A stretch of 64,000 bases of DNA from Hofstenia miamia (taxonomy: Eukaryota; Xenacoelomorpha; Acoela). The notes under the pieces are model-generated. The model was not told the DNA's origin, searched no databases, and saw nothing but the letters and a program-made list of their open reading frames with translations. Positions 20,713-34,874 of this stretch are shown here, one piece after another (position 1 is the first letter of the stretch; each line of letters opens with the position of its first letter). The stretch is from contig SCFE01000010.1 of NCBI GenBank assembly GCA_004352715.1, positions 2,222,066-2,286,065 of the forward strand, written 5' to 3'. The translations under genes and the position numbers were made by a program.

Positions 20713-23700
20713 CTAAATAATAATAAAAATAAAAATACAGATAAGGTACATTGATCACTTAAAATACGGCCAGGCCATCCGCAGCAATCCATGAAAATAG
20801 GTGATTGAAAAATCAAACGTTTATGACTCATTGTGGTAGGAAACGATTTTAATTTAATACTATGTATTAGTTTTTACCAATAATTACTAATAATTAGTTT
20901 AAAGTCACTTATTATTTTTTTATAAATGAATAAATTCTTGATTTATTTCTTCAACTTATGGGTGATCGAAGAACCCATACTATATGACAGAGTAGTTTTT
21001 TCCAACAAAAATACCTAAATTTTTTACCGGCTGGTGTAAATATTACATATTTCAATACGCAAATACAACGATTCCGTTCAAATTCGTTTGTATACACTTT
21101 TGATAGAACTCTTAACCATTTTCATTACAATGCGGTACATGGCCTGGTCGTATTTTAAGTAGGGAATGGATACTAAAAATTACAGTTATCAAAATCAAAG
21201 CATACATTTCAGGTTAACGAAATTTACGATAAATGACTGAAAGAATCTTTATAATTGAATCATTCACATTGATCCTAATTCGTAATTGAATGAAACCGCC
21301 ATCAAATGCCACTTATTCAGTCTAGAAAATTAGCCCCTGCCAAATGGCATTGGCCACAGTAAATTGATGAAGACTTCTTTGCGTGGCAAATTTATCTTCA
21401 CTTTTCTCCTCATTTGTATTTAATTTCAAAAATCGAAACGTAGCCTTAGTGTATGGCATGAAAGTGCTATGCCTTCTTCCACGTGCAAACCTTCAAATGC
21501 AATTAATAGGTTGGCATCAATTTGATATTTTGCAAGATCAACTAACATTATAGTTCAATATTACATGTGGGACCATTGTAAATTCAAAATTAAAACGAAT
21601 GGATAGCATTTTGTGAAACATCATCATTAGTCAATTCTCTTAGATGGCTTTTTCCAGTGATTTGCATTAAAGATTTTCCGAAATTTTAAAACTTATTTAT
21701 GCATATAACATATTGGTGCACACTCAACTAGATTAGCTTAGTGGTAAGTTAAACATTAGCTTGCATTACAGTGAATATTTGGATGAAATCATTGCCAGAT
21801 AAACACTGCATATAATAAACAATGCAAGTGATTTTTTCTACTCTTTTTTAATTCAGTCATGCGTGCAAATAAATTAGCAATCTTGAAGTTTTTACCTGCA
21901 CATTCACACTAAATTTAATCTAAAATATAACTTTAAGCTATTTCTATACGAATTTGGTAAAGAAACATTGAGATAATTCCCAGTTCTACTTAAAACATTT
22001 CCAACACCTACTCCCGAATACATAAAATTGAGAAGATGTCAATATGTAGCTTAATGAGAAAGTCAAAGAATACCAGTGAGATTGGGCTGCTGATCGTCCA
22101 GAAACGCATTCTGAAGTTTTCGATGTAGTGCACCAAGTGTAATAGCAAGAATGCCAAGAATAAGAGAGTCCAAAACAGAAGCCACCGCTAACACGAGAGT
22201 CCAGCGAATCGCACAAGTGCCTGGATTGTACTTGCTGATATCTCTTCCACAAAGATCCGCTAGCGCAGGATTATCTCCCCAACCCAGGGGATATAATATC
22301 ACACCAGCAGCCAACAACAATCCTAAGCAGAAAACATTGAAGTAAATGAATCAAAATTTCAGTAAGTGATACAAATTAACCCTCAATAAAACAGGGGGTG
22401 AGGGCATCTTCCCATTTTCTGATCAGATTAAGGCCTTTTCTATACTCTGGCCTTGTATTTTATACCAAATGAAAACCGAGGCTTCAATTAAAATTTGAAT
22501 TCATAAATGTCTAATTGGAAGACTTAAAATCTCAAGAAAACACTCTGGAGAACATCATTATCAAAAATATTGAAAAAAACTCTCCTAAAAACAAATGAAA
22601 AATCCTTTAAAAAGCATCGTCCACCGTCCAACTAAAAGCATGTTTGCCCCAATAGCACAAATTTTTAAATTCAAATAGTAAGCAAAGTTTGAAAACAAAT
22701 AAACTTTATAAACAATTACATTTTTATTTAGCAACATTTTATCTAAAAACAGCATATGCAAATTATACTACAAATGAATAAAAATATTTTAATAGAAATC
22801 TAACAAGATTGCTTTGAGTGATTCAGTCATAATTTATATAAGCTAAGAACTGTTCCATTTCGCATTAGTTGAAAATGCAAGTATTCTAGTTTACGATTTT
22901 TACAGATGACATTAAATCGATATTAGGCGAGATTTATCAACTCGCGGTATTCTTCTAAATGACAGCAGTAATATACACCGTTTTAAACCAATAAATAATC
23001 GATATTGACAGTATTTCAATTTTAATAATCGTGAACACTATCATTTTTCAAGAGATGAATTCTTGACAGGGGCTAAAAACCGATAGTTGAATTGCAAATA
23101 ACAGTTATTGTGTTCCAAATTTTAAAAATCATTTAAGTTTATACAACTTATCAGCCAAATAATTTAAATTGAAAAAACTTCATTTCCATTAACTTTGTCG
23201 AAATAAAAAGACATGCCATTCTTACCAGCACAAATTTGAAGGAAGCCTGCGAAGTAAAATATAAAATAAGCTCTGCAACAGAAAAAGAAAAACATTAGAA
23301 AAATAGTAGCGAAAGTCAAGACACACGAGGAGGCAACAACAATAGTGGCTGCTTTCCAGAACGGAGATGAAATGGAATCGAAATCAGTGAGACTCCCATA
23401 GCACTTCTCCTCTTTAACCGGGTAACCAAACACCAAACAATACTAAACATATTCAATGTGAGTAAACGCTATTAAGAATTCAGTTTTATAATAGAATGTA
23501 GTAGTGTGCATTAATCAAGAAATATAAACCAATCACAAACGGCGTAACTTGTATAATAAAGATTTCTATTCATACATACATACTATGCAGAATCAGTAAG
23601 TACGAAACACTTCGAGTAAAACTCAATTTTAACTTTTTTAAATGTAGAATACATCAATTAAAATATCAATTTAGTGGGAAAATATGAAGTTGGGAATGCT

Positions 23701-25123
23701 TGAGTAAATGGGACAGAAACCAGAAAAAAAATTGAAAGCACTTACATTTATTAAAATATACGTTATTCGCTATATGAATTCTGCTTTCAGATTAATGGGA
23801 TGAACAGATACTTGCTATCTGAATACTTTGAGTGAATTCCACCTGAGCAGATAAAAACGCATATCTAACACTAACAGCCATTTAAGAATTTTTGAGGGCC
23901 GCAAAAAGGTTCAAGAACAGTTAGATGTATTTGATCATGAACTGAAAGAGAATAATAAAAGTGAGTTGTTAATAGAAAGCAAGCGAATGATATAGTAGAG
24001 CGTTGTTAAACACATGGTCAACAGAAAACCAGACTTACCGATCTGTTAACTCAGTGACGACCATTAAAATAAAACTGAAATGGGGGCTATTCACGAAATT
24101 GTAATTTTTGAATAAATTAAAAAATTATAATTTTAGATTATGAATTTTTTAATCGAACTTAAACACTTAAAAAAATTTTCTCTTTTCCTCAAAATTAAAA
24201 ATTTTTCACATTAATTCAAGATGTTACCAATCAAATGGCTACTAAAAACAGACTATTACATTTTGTGTAGACTTACTTTTGTTCAAAAAGACCTTTTTTG
24301 CAATTTTTTTCTGTAAAAATGGGTGCCAGGCCTCCCCTTTAAAAATGCAAAGCGCCCCCCTGAATGTATAAACAATGCTTTGGGTTGAAAAATAATAGTT
24401 ACATTTTAAAGCTTAACATTAGTATCACACACTTCTAAAATTCAGCTTAAGTTTTCACTTTCAGTGTGTAGATTATGATTAAACGTTTTTAACACACTCA
24501 ACGTTGGTCTATCATACTGAAAAATTAAAGAATTTTTTGATAATAATCATAAAATAGGCCGGAAATAAGGTTTTATGGTTCGAGCGCATGTCCATCTCTG
24601 TGTAGTTAAATTGAACGAGGTAAGATCATTACAAATGTACTCATTTTTATATTCATAGTTGACAAATAATCTTGCCTTGTAGCTGAGGACTATTGAAAAA
24701 TTTTAAGTTTTGAAATATTTAAAATGCATTTTAACCTATGTGCAATTAGAAGAATTGGACATCTAACAGTGAAAGATTAAAGTTTTAAAATACTATCAAA
24801 TCACACCAATAGTGAACAAACCTTATACAGATAAAGGTACATCGACTTAAAATAATATTTATAAATTTAAAAATTTGCAGTTTTCTGTAATTTTCCTTAA
24901 AAACTTGGCATTTCTGTTCATAATAGGCAATATTACCTTGTAAAGTCCAAAGTAACCCGCACGGGATGAGGAGCTACTGTCGCCAACCCAATAAGGCTGA
25001 ATGAGAACAATCACGTTGAGAAGTGCGAATAAGATCGTGAAAATGCCCCAAATGACGGTGATGGCGCGTGAGTTCTTGATGTACTCCCAGTAATAGATGT
25101 TACGCACCACGTGGGCGTTCATG
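20480..25123 (-). CDS. LHFPL: LHFPL-family tetraspan membrane protein, four coding exons
   Basis: Coding exons 25122-24937, 23442-23226, 22322-22074 and 20712-20480 join in frame to 885 nt, 294 aa. All introns are GT-AG (1494, 903, 1361 nt). TM1 is about residues 20-44 after the family signature KNSRAI, followed by IQPYWVGD and GYFGLYKYC. TM2 is about 90-116, TM3 about 120-146 ending ILYPLGWGD, and TM4 about 171-199 after LCGRDISKY...TCAIRW. This matches the LHFPL3/4/5 branch, which includes auxiliary subunits and chaperones of membrane complexes (hair-cell transduction, GABA-A receptor scaffolds) in vertebrates. The tail (218-294) is long, Ser/Arg/Ala-rich and unlike vertebrate members. An AG acceptor one base before the ATG implies an upstream non-coding exon. 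Which paralogue is not resolved. Confidence 0.92.
22074..22322 (-). CDS. LHFPL: LHFPL coding exon 3
   Basis: 249 nt after acceptor GCTTAG, ends phase 1 at donor G|GTATTC. Encodes the end of TM3, the second loop with LCG...TC, and TM4. Confidence 0.92.
23226..23442 (-). CDS. LHFPL: LHFPL coding exon 2
   Basis: 217 nt, starts in phase 0 after TTTAG, ends phase 1 at donor G|GTAAGA. Encodes the first extracellular loop (YCLVFG...KCYGSLTDF), TM2 and half of TM3. Confidence 0.92.
24937..25123 (-). CDS. LHFPL: LHFPL coding exon 1
   Basis: 186 coding nt, 62 codons, phase 0 at the end. Acceptor TTTCTAG lies just before C-ATG at 25122; donor AAG|GTAATA. Encodes the N-terminus, TM1 and the PYW motif. 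Confidence 0.92.
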
Positions 25124-25125
25124 CT

Positions 25126-28100
25126 AGAAATAAATAAATAGTCAGCAGATGGCGCTCGTAAATAATTAACAACTCTCCTCGCGAATTCTTCGCAAACAAT
25201 TACTATTTTATAACTTTTATATTCGCAATTCGGAAAAGTTATTAACTATGTATAGACATCACACTAATAAAGAGCGATTTGCGTAAGCATTTTTTAAATC
25301 AAGAAAAAACATCATTAGAAAGAAACAAACCTAGTATGGTATAGTGTTCAAAAATCAAATATGTTTCCTTCTATGGCTTTTGAAATTAAAAGTCTTTGCA
25401 ATACATAGAAAAATGCGACAATATTATTTAGAATTTTAGCTTTGGAAAAATCGACTAGACTAGCACTACGTTGAAAAAAGTTGCCGGTCACGATTACGAG
25501 CAACACTAAGAAACAAAAACATTAGGAGGATTTGGGTGTGGTGAGTTTTAGAAATGTAGGTTAACTTATGTTTGCATAGCTTAAAGTATCATTTAAATGA
25601 AGGGTATTATTAGAATAGACAAAAAACTACGGGGATGGCATTCCAAAGTCTATATACATGTGTGTGATATGATATTAAATGTTCACATTGTAAATTAAGC
25701 AAGTTTTGGTGTATTTAATACGAACCATGCAATTGGTTTTTAGTCGACAAGCATAAACAGGTTTATGAGTGAATTTAACACACTCAGGCGAGTTTTGTTT
25801 GTATAAATAAAAAGAATGTTTTTAAAGTAATCTGGTCATAATTTCGTTAGCTCAAAGCAACAAAGGGGTTCTACGGAGAAATAGATTAAACTACTTGATT
25901 ATCCATCATACTACAGTGGCTCAAAGCTCGAAAACCCTGAGAGTGTTCAAACCTTTTTTGCAATTATCCCTGACAAATTTCCTTCTGAATAACCATGAGT
26001 GTCATGAAAATGGAATGAGACTAAGAAGAGATACAGATGCTCATTATTGTTGCACGTATAATATTTAAAAATTAAGACAGCACTTCAAAAGCGCATGCAG
26101 GAATTTCTGATAGTGAGGAGGAATCTCAATATGATCACGTTTGGTGTTCAATTATTTCCTCCAAAACTTAATGCTATATTCACTAGGAATTTTCTCAAAT
26201 CTACGATGGTTTAAACTCATGGACTTATGAAGATATTTAAAATCTGAAAACACCACAAGATAGAGAATTATTTCCTCTTTTTTGACTTTAATTCGCGACC
26301 TGGCGCGCTCTCTTTCTAAGGCAAAACAACCTCTGACTTTGTGCATAGCGAGCCTGTAAAAGCAAAATATTTGAGAGTAGTTCCTGTTTCTATAGGCATT
26401 AGACAAACTCATTAATTGAACATTGGGTATGGTAAGAAATTGAACGGTCTTAGAAAAAAAGTCAATTTTTTATAGTTAGCGGCAACCCTAGTGGATAAAG
26501 GTTTAAACTTCACTTAGCACATTAGTTCATAAAATTTAAATTTTTTTTGTGAAATATTTTATTCTTAAGCAAGAAAATCAATGTTGGAAGTCTGAAAGAA
26601 GGGGGGGGGNTCCGCATGTCCACACCTAATATGATTATGGAGCACTCCTAATAAGTAGTGATTGAATTTATTAATAAATACGTGTTTAGCAAGATATTTC
26701 AATGTCACATGTTCATCCCCCATAAATTTGAATAAAATGTGTATAATTGCAAGACAATAACATAAGAAATAGAACATATGGGTCAATGATTAGCAAACGC
26801 AAGGAGGCTTCAATTGACATCTAATAACAACCAATTAAATTATATTTTGAATGAAAAGGGAGGGAAAGAAATCAGAATGAGAAAATTATTACAATAAATG
26901 TCAATTACATGGGAAGGAATGCCAAACATAACACATGCAAAATAGCACAAATGAATGAAACTGAACTAGTTATTAAGAACAAGGCAATGAGTCAGGGACA
27001 GTTATTGTTGTGACAGCTGAGTATTGACAGTGTCTAAGAATAGGAGAATTGCTTAGTCACCTCAACAAAAACTTACAATATATTCGAACAATTGGCATAG
27101 TATTGTAAACTATTGACGTTCTTGTAAAAATAACACATTTAGTGAATGCTCTATCTCCTATTTAATGTAACCCATTGAGAGAGCATTTGATTAATGGGTG
27201 CAGCCCATAGTTAGGATGCCTACAATTACGAATTAACACAGAATAATTGTTCTCATTTGCAATGAAGGCAATTCAAGTCAATGAGCATTACCAATTTCAT
27301 AAAAATGAATGTTTCTTTGATTAACACTAATAAATTTTTAAAATGTTTACGGGTACTCTTACTTAACGAAACTTTCTATAATTCTTCGTTTAAGCAATTT
27401 AATGTGACATAATTTTGAAATTTATGAAAAAACAAAAAATTGAGTTTGGCGTTACCATGACAACTAATTGCCTATTTTTAGAAAAAATTTCAAAATATAC
27501 TTTATCAAAAGTACATTTTTTGTGTTTGTTGCCGACATAATTCTGTAGTGTTCTAAAGATCTTTAGCCGCTAACACTACAAATTTAACATTTTATGCAAA
27601 AAAATTTTTTAATCATCTTGGACCAATGTATGGAAATTTTTGGGCTCTGATTTTTTCCTTTTACCGGTAAGTTCATAAAAATGCTACTGCACCAGAGCAG
27701 CTATCTTTTCTTTATTCATGCTAGTTTCATGGGAATATAACCCTAAATTTTTGAAATAAATCCCTAAGTTAACATTATCAGTCCTACTCAGGTGATTTTC
27801 TAAGCATAAAAGTGTCAATTTTAGATATATTTTTTATGTTGAATAATACGTTGAGGAGATAAATCAAATAATTATGTTTCTTATCCTTATGTGGATCGAA
27901 ATTGTATTTGTGAATTTGAAATATACATCCATAATATATTGTGTAAAACAAGTAGCGATGTCGCTATGGGAACGGATGTGCATTGCAATAAACGTATTAG
28001 GACAGATGTCATTCTTTGAAGTGATATTTGCTTCATCATTTAGTAATGAAATCATCAACACTGCTCTAATACAAATAATAATAATAACAATTCATATTTG

Positions 28101-30663
28101 AATGAATTGAGTAGGTAAGTTCGATTAGTTGCTAAAAAATAGTAGATGATCACTTTTATTGCAAATCTAATAAAATAAACACTACATTTTTTTTCAGGCC
28201 TAAACAAAATTTTGGCTTTGACAGTAATAAATGTAGAGAACAGCAAAGTACACGCTAATTCTGTTCTTAAGAAATTTAACTTTCAACTGATAAAGCCTAG
28301 AGAAAAAAAGTTCGGTATAATTTATTGGATTTTTAGTAGGATATAATTTCTAAAGCAAATGCATACAGGAAAAACAAAATCTTCTCGCTAGTTAATGGGA
28401 AATTGCAATAACAAGCACATGAATTGCAAAAAATATAAGATGACAGTTTTTATAAAGTGGAAATGTGTAAAATAATTATTTAAGGGGAAGGTATAGGTAA
28501 GACAACCCCAGAATTCACTTCCATTACTGTAAAATAGATTTTACTGATAACAAAATGATAAGTTGAAGCTTCACAATCAAGTTAGAAAAATTGGCTATTT
28601 TCCAATATATGTAAATTCCTGAAATTTTCGAATGGGCCGGAGTAGAGTCAAGAACATCAAAAAACTATTTAATATTTACAGATTTTCTCTGCATTACATA
28701 ATAAAACACTTTTTCAGGCATGAAATGCATAGAGGAATTCACTGTAAGCATTCTTATTTAGCTCTTAAAAGCATTTTAATAAAAAAACCCTATAACAAGT
28801 TTAGAAAAAATGCTTTGTTTTTTTTCAAATTATTCTTTTTTTCAATTAATTGTAATTAATAAAAATTCTCTATTCACTTTTTAGCTACCAACATTTAAAT
28901 GAATATTAAAAAAAATTTTCTTCTACAAGCAAAAATTTAACTTCACTGTTGCCGCCAAGCTTGAATTTCTTGAAAATGATTTTGAAGAAAGTCGAAAAAA
29001 TGTTTAAATTTTCAAAACAGGTTTATTGAGAAAATCAAATCAAATTAAATTATAATACTGAAATGTGGAATACATTACAAATTAAACGGTGTAAAAGTTG
29101 AAAACTTGAAAAACCGACAATTGTGGAGTTATTACAAAAATCATTTATTTAAAGTAAAAATATAATAAAAATAAATACAATTAATGAATTTTGTCGCTTA
29201 AAACAATGTATAGATAAACAATCAATTGATTGATATGTTGTAGGAATTATTAATAAACCAACAATTGTACGGTTCAAACAAAAAATTTGCTTGTTGAATG
29301 TACAAATACCACAAAATTTTACGCATTTAATTAAATAAAAAGTTTAAAGCCATTTGTAGTTAAAAATAGCGTTTAAATGGTGCATTTGTAGGGAATAGGG
29401 TTTTGCGAATGGAGCTTTTTGTATGGCCGCCGCTGGACGCTAAATTTTATTTGATGTTAACCTTTTTAAAGAACCAACAGTTTTTCCATATTACAAAAGA
29501 ATTTTCCCCAGTGCTTATTAACAACAAATTTGAAAGTTTTTAGGGATTGGGAGATTTATTGGGGAACATGCTTTAATGCAATGTTGAAAATTTCTATTAA
29601 AGCGTATTACGGTGGCTGAAGTTGTTAAAAACATTAAAAATTTCACTTTGAAAATTTTGAATTTTTGAAAAAAATTGAAATTCCCTCCATACAATGCAAG
29701 CAACAAAGAATTTTGACTGTTTCTTGATATAGGCATAGATATCCCAAACCCCCGGAAGCTTGACGTGCGCAAAGTCAGAGGTCGGGCGGCTGAAGCCACG
29801 CCTCAATCGAAGAGAGCCACCCAATCCCGGATTTAGAATGAAAAAGAAGGAGACTCTCCTCTATCAGATTAAGAATAGTAGCTAAAAGCATTTAAAAATT
29901 TTTCAGCATAATAAGAAATTTGAAGCTAGTTGGAAACTTCTAAAAACCAACAATTATCTCATCTTGTTTTATTTGTTCAGAGAAACGCAAAACTTTGAAA
30001 AAGCACTATCTATTATCATTAAAAATGTGATTTCTTCTCAAAAATTTTCCCTATACACCATTTAAAAAATATAAAATTTATATAACTTGAAAAGGAAAGT
30101 AGCTCGTAAATAGAAATTTGTATTTAATAAGCTTAGAGTTTTCAATTGCGACTATCAATCTAACACATTTTACTAATGGATTTAAATTGATTTAATCAGA
30201 CGAATGAGTTTCCTACAAAGTTGAATTGAATTCCAGTGTTATAAATGCGTAACCAATCGAAAAATGCAACTACAATTGCGGGTTTCTGCGCAAAACAGAA
30301 GGTGATTAAAAGATTTTAAAATTGTACATTAACAAACATTAAATAACACAAGTGTAGCTAAATATTCATTACTAGGCTTCTCATGTGAAGGATGCCATTC
30401 TTGTATGACGAAATTGGGACCAAATAGGCAGTGGTTGTATCTAGTAAATTTGACTAATCTATTTTTTAGTTTCATGTACAATTAGATTTGCAAATGGACA
30501 GGGCCGACAAAACAGACTGGATATGGGCCAAACAAATGTATATAATTTAAACTCCCATAAAAACTTAACATACTGAATATAAAATTTGAAATATTCTTTT
30601 GTCATGTATTTTGATACCTACTGTTTTATTTATTTTTGTTTTGATTCGATTTTACATAATTTT
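25126..30663. other. no gene seen (probable LHFPL upstream or intergenic region)
   Basis: AT-rich, many stops, short shadow reading frames only. Contains a single-N join at 26610 after a poly-G run. A 5' UTR exon of the LHFPL gene should lie somewhere upstream but cannot be placed. Confidence 0.5.
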
Positions 30664-31485
30664 TTAACGGTTAAACTAAGTTTGGGTTAATTTTGTTAAC
30701 TCCAAGAACAACTAGAGTAGGATTTTGATCTCAAATCAAATTGGAAAAACCTGATATTTTGTGACTTTTCCACATTTTTAAGTACTTTCGTCTGCACAAT
30801 TTGGGAATCATTCTAACTTTGCTTATCAAGATTCAACAAAAACATCAATAGTCTAAGTTCGGGGTAGCTTTGTAACCCAGAAAGAAATTTGCTTAAAACT
30901 TTTGCTTTAGGATGATTGCTAGTTTGTTATAGAAATGTGGTGCTTGAAAAACCCTAGTTCTATGATTTCATGAAATTTTTATTAATATTCATTTAGTTTG
31001 TACCCAAAATATCTAAATTGGAAAATTCTTTTTAATTTTTGTATGCTGATTTTTTGCACATATATTAAAAAATTCCTGGAGTCTAAACTTGATATAGCAT
31101 TTTTTTGCAAAGGGTCTTCTTCACATAGCAACTAAAATATGCAGAAATCATAGCATACAAAGACTAAAAAGAGTGAGAATTCCACTAATAGATGTTTTTT
31201 GGGTACAAACTAAATGAATACTAATAAAAATGTTATGAAATTATAGCGCTAGGGTTCTTCAAGCATGGCATTACTATAAAAAACTAGCAATCATTCTAGG
31301 GCAACGTTACCCTAAACCTAGACTATTGATGTTTTTTTATTCTTGATAAGCAAAGTTAGGATGATTCCCATATTGTGCAGACAAAACTACTTAAAAATGT
31401 GGAAAAGTCACAAAATATCAGGTTCTTCCTATTCTAGTTGTTCTTGGGGTTAACAAAATTAACCCAAACTTAGTTTAACTGTTAA
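30664..31485. mobile_element. fold-back element with TTAA ends
   Basis: 822 bp, almost entirely two inverted arms of nearly 400 bp (30668-31060 and 31110-31481) at roughly 85% identity. It starts TTAA-CGGTTAAACTAAG and ends with the inverse followed by TTAA. TTAA at both edges is the target duplication of piggyBac-like (and Kolobok) elements. No reading frame; a non-autonomous MITE or recent palindrome. Confidence 0.75.
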
Positions 31486-32173
31486 TAGGTAGCTATTTCC
31501 AAGAGTCCTCTTCGAAATATGTACATATTTTTAACAGGTAGGCATTTTCAAGACATGAAAATAAGATATCTTCTATCTATAATAAAGAATGTGATTTGTA
31601 AAAGCTTAAATCCTCATACATTTTTCATATCCAAAAATTGACTAAAGTACATTATTATATCTACGGTCCAAAATATGCCGAACTCTGGCTTCGATCAGGC
31701 CAGGCCGAATAGGAGGAAAGAGCACACAGGGCGGGCGGAATGGCACTGGTCTATTTACAACTCTGGGCACAACTGTATAACGATGTGCGCTGGCTAATAA
31801 AATGTTTGTTCGAAGCATTGAACTTGTGAATTAGATCCTCTGGTGATGTAATACTAAGTATATAGGCTCATCGTAGTTTGCACTTTGTATTATTATATTA
31901 ATAAAAATTTAATTTTTAGTATATTAACAAAATTAATTGGAATGTTACTCATCAAAATTTCTGGGTTTCATGAAATCAATATTGTCTACATGAGAAAAAA
32001 TGTATATTAATTGATTTAAACAAACTGTAGTATATTTGGCTTATTTTTGTTCTACAAAATTTCAGTAACCATCCATATTTATCACGATGCTCACTTTCTT
32101 TTTGGAAAGTTTTTGTTTACTTGAGACGTCTAAAAACAAAAATAAAAGTGGCAAATAACATCAAAGCTTGATT
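31486..32173. other. no gene seen
   Basis: AT-rich, no supported feature. Confidence 0.5.
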
Positions 32174-32330
32174 CGTTTACGGCACGGTTAGACTACGTGA
32201 TTGGTAGAAAGAAGAGTTACCAAATTACGTCACATCGCTAATTATCTTGGTGGTTAGACATGCGATTTTACCAAAATGTGACAGATCACGCGTCACCAAT
32301 CACACAGTATAACCGTAGCCTTAGATAATA
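32174..32330. mobile_element. short TIR element (MITE)
   Basis: GGCACGGTTAGACTACGTGA at the left matches, inverted, GGCTACGGTTATACTGTGTG at the right, both followed by TTGGT. About 150 bp without coding sequence. Confidence 0.55.
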
Positions 32331-32449
32331 GAATTTGTGCTCGATAATTATGCTTGCGTAAGAAATGGGAGAAGCTTGGTACAATCAGATGAAATATAAT
32401 GAAACAATAACACTGCTTCGCTGGATGGAATTGATAAGGAGATATAAAT

Positions 32450-32896
32450 TTCACCGCTAACCACAGCAATTTTCGTTTTTTACTCCAAACCACCGCAATA
32501 AATGAGATTTTACCGCGGTATACCGCAACAATTGCGATTTTTATCTTCGTAAGAAAAAATAGATAGTTCTGAATTGTTTTTTGGAATTATGAATCATTCG
32601 TAGAAAAGTTTAAAGACAATTTCTTAGGTATTTTGTTATTTCGTTCAATTTTATTAGGGTAGTAGCAAATTTTGGATGAAATATGTAAAAATTACTTTAA
32701 TATTTTGTATGTGCAATCCCTTAGTTTTGCTGCAGAAAGAGTTTTTTGAAAAATACTTAGAGATTTTAAGTCTAAAACAAAACACGTTATCTGTATAACT
32801 TCTATGGCACCGCTAGTTATTTTAATTCTACCGCTAACCACCGCAATTGTGGAAATCGCTACCGCGGTGCACCGCTGTATTACCGCACCACACTGA
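32450..32896. repeat. TACCGC-rich repeat, possibly hAT-type MITE
   Basis: Clusters of ACCGCTAACCACAGCAA and ACCGCGGT at both sides; the right edge ...ACCGCACCACACTG looks like a hAT terminus (inverse of CAGTG). The left terminus is not clear. Confidence 0.4.
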
Positions 32897-34526
32897 TATC
32901 TAATATAAACATCTGATCGCGTGAGAAGTTGTCTACTTATGTGCAAACAGAAATTTCAGTTGGGTTTTTAAGAAGAAAATATTATTTAAAAAAGAGAAAG
33001 ACTAGTTTTTCTACGTTTTTCCATTATTGTCATGTGACAAAGTTTCAGTTTTCAGATGATCTCCAAAAAAACATGAAATAAATATTGAATTTTGGCATTA
33101 TGGAAACACTAAGAGGAAAAAATTACAAAAACAGTTGTAAAAACAAAGTATTTAAGTACCGTCAAACAATTTAAAATGGCTGGACACATTGAGGAATGTT
33201 ATTGTAAAACTACCAGTGTAACAAATACGAATGGTTCTTATGCCCACAAACTACTGTAAACACCAATTACATGCCAACAATAAGAGATAGAAAGATAAAG
33301 AAATTACTTACGATGGACTCACTGACAGGAAGATGGAAACTATGTGGGGAAAGTTGCGCGGACAAAATTAACAGGTGGAATAATTGGAATTGAGTGGGAT
33401 TTAAAAGGAAAGCTCATGAATAATAGAAAAATAAAATATTCCCTCCAATTAGCGAACAATTGGAATTCCACGCGCATAAACAATTCAACAGTCGGCATCT
33501 CATGGCGGCATCGCAATTGAAGGTACTGAAGGAACACGCCTTTGAATTCAATCGCAACCACAAAGAACCATTGAAGAGAAACGCAACATACAAATGTTGA
33601 TTACACTCAACCACTACTCTACTTATGATAGTAATCACACTCATTCATCATAATTTTAAGTTGCAATACAAGTATTTGTACATGGCATAACTAAAAATCT
33701 ATTAAATGTGTAAATTAAAGATTCATACACCTAAATAGACAGTAACCATTCATAAAAACTATTTTTCTGGAAATTTGAGAGTAACTTAGATAAAATAGGC
33801 AACAGTAATCTACTTTAAAATTGTAAATATCACTTCATGAATGTGGTAAGTGTAAAACTTTTTTATGGGAAATTCGTAAGAGCACTCATCATATTCAAAT
33901 ATCCTTGGACAATGAACGATGATTACTTATAAAAAATTTCAATCATAGTCCATATAATGAAAGGCATATTAGCAAAATTAAATAGATATAAAAAATTGAT
34001 CTATAGCAATATTGTTTAGAAAGAATTGATTAACTTGATAAAATGCTGTATTTAAAAATACCTCAAGTTTCAATTTTACATAGAACACCGTCTACCAATA
34101 TTTCAAGGTTCTATCATTAATATTAGCAAATTATTTAGAAATTGTATTTCATTACGTCAAGGCTCAGCTGCAAGAATGGCGAATAAAGCAATTATAGATG
34201 CTGAAGAAAACCAATTTGTTGATGTGAAATATCAATTGAGACAAATGAAATGCTGATATACATTTAATTCAACAACAATGATATTTAATTTATATTATAA
34301 ATATTCTAGCAGTCTGCCTTATTCTCAATACAAAAAACTATATTCTATTTAAAGTTGAAATTGGGTATTATACCAAAACAACGACCCACTAAGCAAACCA
34401 TTTTTAAATATACACCGTTTGAACTTTAATAGACTAAACACACTCTATTCAAATTATAAACATATTTCAGCGTACATTGCACACTTCTTTATCAATAATT
34501 GCGCAAATGTATTACAATTCCAACGC
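32897..34526. other. no gene seen
   Basis: Only short overlapping frames on both strands near 33340-33640, without recognisable motifs or splice logic. Confidence 0.5.
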
Positions 34527-34874
34527 CATTTTCTTAAGGCTGTGCGATTCGGCTAATTTTAATTTCGATTTGATTCGATTCGATTTTTATATATTTCGAT
34601 TCGATTGCTGAATCGCACAGCCTTAGCTTGTCTTCGGTGATCTAGTGTGCGGGGGCATTGCGAACGTGGTATGGTCCTACATACTATATAAATATTCATT
34701 GTAATATTTTTATTAACAGCAATTATTATAACAAACAATTATATCAATGTAATTTTTTTTTCATGTTAAAACGAGCCTGTTAATTTCGCTGCCTGGTTGC
34801 TAAAATTGGAAAAGGTTCTATTCGCCTATTTTTATTCGATTTGATTTTGAGAATCGCACAGCCTTACATTTTCA
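34527..34874. mobile_element. hAT-type MITE with 8-bp target duplication
   Basis: The element proper is 34535-34866. TIR TAAGGCTGTGCGATTC at the left, GAATCGCACAGCCTTA at the right. Flanks CATTTTCT and CATTTTCA differ at one base, consistent with an 8-bp duplication. A third terminus copy lies inside at 34610-34625, so the element is either nested or has an internal duplication. No coding sequence. Confidence 0.72.

Noticed and set aside
22151-22345. Plus-strand reading frame over LHFPL exon 3
   Set aside because: Antisense shadow of a well-supported exon.
26152-26412. 86-codon minus-strand frame
   Set aside because: Low-complexity, no motif, no splice context; expected by chance in AT-rich sequence of this length.
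27874-28246. Overlapping short frames on both strands
   Set aside because: Mutual antisense frames without recognisable domains.
33340-33644. Overlapping minus-strand frames, possible 5' exon of LHFPL
   Set aside because: No splice donor, family motif or start context supports it; distance from the first coding exon is 8 kb.
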